The notes below the pieces were generated by a model, which was not told the origin of the DNA, made no database searches, and saw only the letters and a list, made by a program, of their open reading frames with translations. Made by a program: the position numbers and the translations under genes. From an uncultured Clostridia bacterium (GTDB taxonomy: Bacteria; Bacillota; Clostridia; Peptostreptococcales; Anaerovoracaceae), in NCBI GenBank assembly GCA_934277655.1, contig CAKQVC010000087.1, forward strand, positions 1-7,653: DNA of 7,653 nt. Reading direction: 5' to 3'. Shown here one piece after another: positions 5,854 through 7,653 of this stretch. Within the stretch, counting starts at the first letter, position 1. Each line of letters opens with the position of its first letter.

Positions 5854-6279
5854 ATGAGAAAAATTGCATTGGATGTTGGAGATAAGACTGTTGGAATTGC
5901 TGTTTCTGATCCGCTTAACATTACGGCACAGGGAATTATGACTTTGGAACGAGTGGGAATTCGAAAGGATACTGGTAAGATTCTTGATCTTGTAAAAGAA
6001 TATGACTGTGATACGATTGTCATTGGACTGAACAAAAATCTGGATGGCAGTGACAGTGTGCAGACTGAAAAAGTATATGAGTTTCGAACGATGTTAGAAA
6101 ATAAAATGCGTTCAACCGGAATGAAGGGAATTGAAGTAGTGTGGCAGGATGAACGTTTTACCACTGTAATTGCAGAGCGTGTACTGATTGATGCAGATGT
6201 GAAACGAAAGGATCGGAAGAAAGTCATCGATAAGCAGGCGGCTGTTGTTATCCTACAAAGCTATCTTGACCGGCTGTAG
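5854..6279 (+). CDS. ruvX: Putative pre-16S rRNA/Holliday junction nuclease, YqgF family
   Basis: This RNase H-fold protein is a widely conserved nuclease of the YqgF/RuvX family; in E. coli it is implicated in processing the 5' end of 16S rRNA, while the Holliday junction resolvase name comes from fold comparison. The 141-residue length fits. Motifs present are ALDVGDKTVGIAVSDP (5-20) with the first catalytic acidic residue D7, IVIGLN (55-60), where most relatives have GLP, WQDERFTT (97-104) with E100, and IDKQAAVVILQSYL (125-138) with D126. AAAGGA at 5840-5845 precedes the ATG by 8 nt. It lies 185 nt after ireB, a wide gap for this normally tight pair, with a terminator-like hairpin in it. 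The DUF1292 gene that often follows in Firmicutes is absent; instead a convergent gene ends 16 nt away. No clear terminator separates the two. Confidence 0.93.
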   Translation: MRKIALDVGDKTVGIAVSDPLNITAQGIMTLERVGIRKDTGKILDLVKEYDCDTIVIGLNKNLDGSDSVQTEKVYEFRTMLENKMRSTGMKGIEVVWQDERFTTVIAERVLIDADVKRKDRKKVIDKQAAVVILQSYLDRL

Positions 6280-6295
6280 TCTCATAAAGTTTGCA

Positions 6296-6985
6296 TCAGA
6301 TATAGTAATCACTTTTTGACTGCTGCTTGATAATAAAGAGCGAGGCAATGTCAACGATGATTACAAATCCAAAGAAAACCATTGTCAAATGCTCGTTTGA
6401 CATCATCAGGCAGAAGTCATAGAATCCATGAAGGAGGAGGGACACCAGGAATGCAAAGATCATGGACAATTTAGAACGCCCCTGATAACCATAGCGGTCA
6501 TATAATTTTGCACGGGAATAAAAAAGCCCCATAAACACAGCGAAAGTACAGTGTCCCGGAATTGCGAGAAGGCCTCTGGAAACAACAACCCCGAATCCGT
6601 AATTCATGACATACATGATATTTTCAAGACCTGCAAAACCCAGTCCGACGAATACTGCATAAACAAGACCGTCGAAGGTATGGTTAAATTCCGGATTTTT
6701 CCAGGTTTTTCTTTTTAGAAAATAAAGTTTCGAACCTTCTTCAGCAACAGCGATAATCCCGAAACACAAGATAAGATAATAAGTTGTTTTATCTGTAATA
6801 TCAAAGTTATCTAAAACACCGGTAAAAAGTTGTTCCAAAATACTAGCAGGAATACACGAAATTGCACCGTATCCGAATAATGCTACAAGAAGCCCTAAGG
6901 GTTCTTTTTCGACTTTATCCTGGCTATAGACATAAACCATAAGAATGATCGCAGGCAAGAGAGCTGCGGCTAAAATGATATTCAT
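6296..6985 (-). CDS. prsW: PrsW-family intramembrane metalloprotease
   Basis: PrsW proteins are multi-pass membrane proteases; in Bacillus subtilis PrsW makes the first cut in the anti-sigma factor RsiW to release an envelope-stress sigma factor. The product from the chosen start has 229 residues with about seven or eight hydrophobic segments (about 2-20, 29-47, 68-88, 106-126, 139-157, 173-192, 199-219). Family motifs are DKVEKEPLG (23-31), EEGSK (82-86, catalytic glutamates), FDGLVYA (104-110) with GFAGLEN (116-122), PGHCTFA (143-149, H145) and HGFYDF (186-191, H186). The ATG at 6985 is preferred over an in-frame ATG at 7021, because AGGAG (6994-6998) lies 8 nt before it and both promoter candidates start transcription at or just beyond 7020. 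It converges with ruvX. No sigma or anti-sigma gene is nearby, so its substrate is unknown. A role in stress signalling is inferred from the family. Confidence 0.9.
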   Translation of the reverse strand: MNIILAAALLPAIILMVYVYSQDKVEKEPLGLLVALFGYGAISCIPASILEQLFTGVLDNFDITDKTTYYLILCFGIIAVAEEGSKLYFLKRKTWKNPEFNHTFDGLVYAVFVGLGFAGLENIMYVMNYGFGVVVSRGLLAIPGHCTFAVFMGLFYSRAKLYDRYGYQGRSKLSMIFAFLVSLLLHGFYDFCLMMSNEHLTMVFFGFVIIVDIASLFIIKQQSKSDYYI

Positions 6986-6993
6986 AGAAAGTT

Positions 6994-6998
6994 CTCCT
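6994..6998 (-). promoter_or_regulatory. Ribosome binding site that decides the prsW start
   Basis: Read on the - strand this is AGGAG, 8 nt before the ATG at 6985. The alternative ATG at 7021 has only AT-rich sequence in front of it and falls at the predicted transcription start. Confidence 0.85.
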
Positions 6999-7026
6999 GA
7001 AGTGATGATTGACATATTCATTTATA

Positions 7027-7055
7027 TTTATATTATTAATAATAAATAAAGTCAA
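7027..7055 (-). promoter_or_regulatory. prsW proximal sigma-A promoter
   Basis: On the - strand the -35 TTGACT (7055-7050) and -10 TATAAA (7032-7027) are five of six matches each with a 17-nt spacer. Transcription would begin near 7020, giving a leader of about 35 nt. The spacer and -10 overlap the perfect palindrome TATTATTAATAATA (7031-7044), which may be an operator or simply AT-rich chance. Confidence 0.75.
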
Positions 7056-7068
7056 GGGCTTTTAAACT

Positions 7069-7097
7069 ATTGTATCATAAAGGAAGATAACTGACAA
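7069..7097 (-). promoter_or_regulatory. prsW distal promoter with extended -10
   Basis: On the - strand the -35 TTGTCA (7097-7092) and -10 TACAAT (7074-7069) each match five of six consensus bases at 17-nt spacing, and TG precedes the -10 by one base. Transcription would start near 7062, just before the -35 of the proximal promoter, so the two are in tandem. Confidence 0.7.
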
Positions 7098-7112
7098 TAA
7101 GAGTATAGAATT

Positions 7113-7156
7113 TATATAACTATTCCTTAAATTCTAATTTTGGGAATAGTTATATA
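7113..7156. repeat. Long inverted repeat, 14-bp perfect arms
   Basis: TATATAACTATTCC (7113-7126) and its exact complement (7143-7156) flank a 16-nt centre, which itself contains AAAT/ATTT (7129-7132 and 7137-7140) able to extend the hairpin. Neither strand has a T tail, so it is not a standard terminator. It ends 16 bp upstream of the distal prsW promoter. No flanking target duplication or transposase is seen. Confidence 0.85.
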
Positions 7157-7293
7157 TTTAAAACTTAAATTTACTCAGTATCGTTCAATACGGCATCAAT
7201 CCGGTTAAACTCTCATACAACCTCACTCTTAAATAATATATTTCTCACACTATCGAATGATTCATCTGCAATTCAGGAACCACTGCTACTATT

Positions 7294-7322
7294 AACGCAA
7301 ATCTGAGGCTCTGATTTGCGTT
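7294..7322. repeat. Inverted repeat, possible terminator downstream of the LysM gene
   Basis: AACGCAAATC (7294-7303) and GATTTGCGTT (7313-7322) form a 10-bp perfect stem with a nine-base loop. On the + strand it is followed by only TT and then AAGCG; on the - strand by AATAG. It is placed where the LysM transcript should end, but both T tails are poor, so terminator function is uncertain. Confidence 0.6.
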
Positions 7323-7453
7323 TTAAGCGAGTTTTCAATTTTTTTTTAATAATGGTATGGACGCGCACGGCATTTGTATAGATGTGAATCCAGAATATCC
7401 GTCATTCTATCTGATGCTCTCTTTTCGACAGACTCTTCCGGATTCGCATTTGA

Positions 7454-7653
7454 TTAATGATAAATTGGGATCTGAATTGTCATGCCGGCATATAAGGTAT
7501 CGGCACTGATCTGATTAATCTCGCAGAGCTGATAAACAGCTTCGCGGACATCAGCTGTCTCTGGCATATAATGCTGTGCAAGTGACCACAAAGTGTCGCC
7601 GGACGAAACCTGAACCGTACGATAATCCACTTTCGTCAAACTATCTGCAGTAT
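7454..7653 (-). CDS. LysM domain protein, YneA-like (N-terminus beyond the window)
   Basis: The visible 65 or so residues contain one complete LysM domain, which binds the sugar backbone of peptidoglycan. It begins YRTVQVSSGDTLWSLAQ, continues through an inserted MPETADVREAVYQLCEIN, and ends GMTIQIPIYH at the stop. The longer first loop with DVREAVYQLCEIN is typical of YneA, the SOS-induced division inhibitor of Firmicutes, which has an N-terminal membrane helix and one C-terminal LysM domain. The frame is open through the right edge (TADSL before TKVDY). The TTG at 7639 is not a credible start, so the membrane anchor probably lies outside. yneA is normally divergent from lexA, so lexA may lie just beyond the edge. 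A generic LysM envelope protein is the alternative, so no symbol is given. Confidence 0.85.
   Translation of the reverse strand, partial: TADSLTKVDYRTVQVSSGDTLWSLAQHYMPETADVREAVYQLCEINQISADTLYAGMTIQIPIYH

Larger units (their letters stand above)
6999..7453. other. AT-rich intergenic stretch between prsW and the LysM gene
   Basis: Apart from the two prsW promoters and two inverted repeats, no convincing gene is seen in these 455 bases. A nine-T run lies at 7339-7347 on the + strand. On the - strand, 7272-7171 reads in one frame as IADESFDSVRNILF followed by two in-frame stops, which may be decayed coding sequence. The frame of the LysM gene stays open for 35 codons beyond its stop. Neither has a start codon with a good ribosome binding site. 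Confidence 0.6.

Noticed and set aside
6986..7021. Longer prsW start at 7021 adding 12 residues
   Set aside because: The added codons include the AGGAG site for 6985, and the proximal promoter would begin transcription at about 7020.
7091..7118. + strand promoter (CTGACA, 16 nt, TATATA) reading into the 7113 hairpin
   Set aside because: The -10 is weak, it overlaps the hairpin arm and the - strand -35, and no gene follows on the + strand.
1..7653. CRISPR array, tRNA/rRNA genes, insertion sequence or prophage
   Set aside because: No regularly spaced repeats, no tRNA cloverleaf, and no transposase or integrase motifs were seen on either strand.

Overview
The window looks like ordinary chromosome from a low-to-moderate-GC Gram-positive Clostridia, most likely Lachnospiraceae. 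The evidence is the codon use, the strong AGGAGG-type ribosome binding sites, the sigma-A promoters, a NifS-NifU-MnmA cluster beside alaS, and the alaS-ireB-ruvX order, which is a Firmicutes hallmark. The assignment is from gene order and protein style only; no database was searched.

Layout on the + strand. Positions 1-2285 are a sulfur-transfer operon: the 3' two thirds of a group I cysteine desulfurase (nifS/iscS type), an IscU-like scaffold (nifU, 728-1177), and the tRNA 2-thiouridylase mnmA (1158-2285), whose start overlaps the end of nifU. A small single-pass membrane protein (2333-2539) follows, then a very strong intrinsic terminator (2541-2581). The alaS promoter appears to be built into the downstream side of that terminator. 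alaS (2692-5331) has a 5' leader of about 93 nt holding a palindrome at the predicted start site and an 11-bp hairpin. ireB (5423-5668) has its own promoter candidate inside the end of alaS. A terminator-like hairpin (5804-5831) sits only 22 nt before ruvX (5854-6279).

Layout on the - strand. A PrsW-family intramembrane protease gene (6296-6985) converges on ruvX with a 16-nt gap. It is driven by two tandem sigma-A promoter candidates (7069-7097 and 7027-7055), which also fix its start codon. A gene-poor, AT-rich stretch (about 7000-7450) holds two long inverted repeats and possibly decayed coding sequence. The window ends inside a - strand gene encoding a LysM domain protein of the YneA type.

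How the genes work together: NifS takes sulfur from cysteine, NifU can build Fe-S clusters with it, and MnmA uses it to thiolate U34 of tRNA. AlaRS charges tRNA-Ala. IreB is a substrate of the PASTA kinase in Firmicutes, RuvX is a YqgF nuclease, and PrsW and YneA-like proteins belong to envelope stress and SOS-linked division control. No convincing new multi-gene system is present. The most useful observations are regulatory: the terminator-promoter fusion and start-site palindrome at alaS, the hairpin before ruvX, and the tandem promoters and palindromes upstream of prsW.
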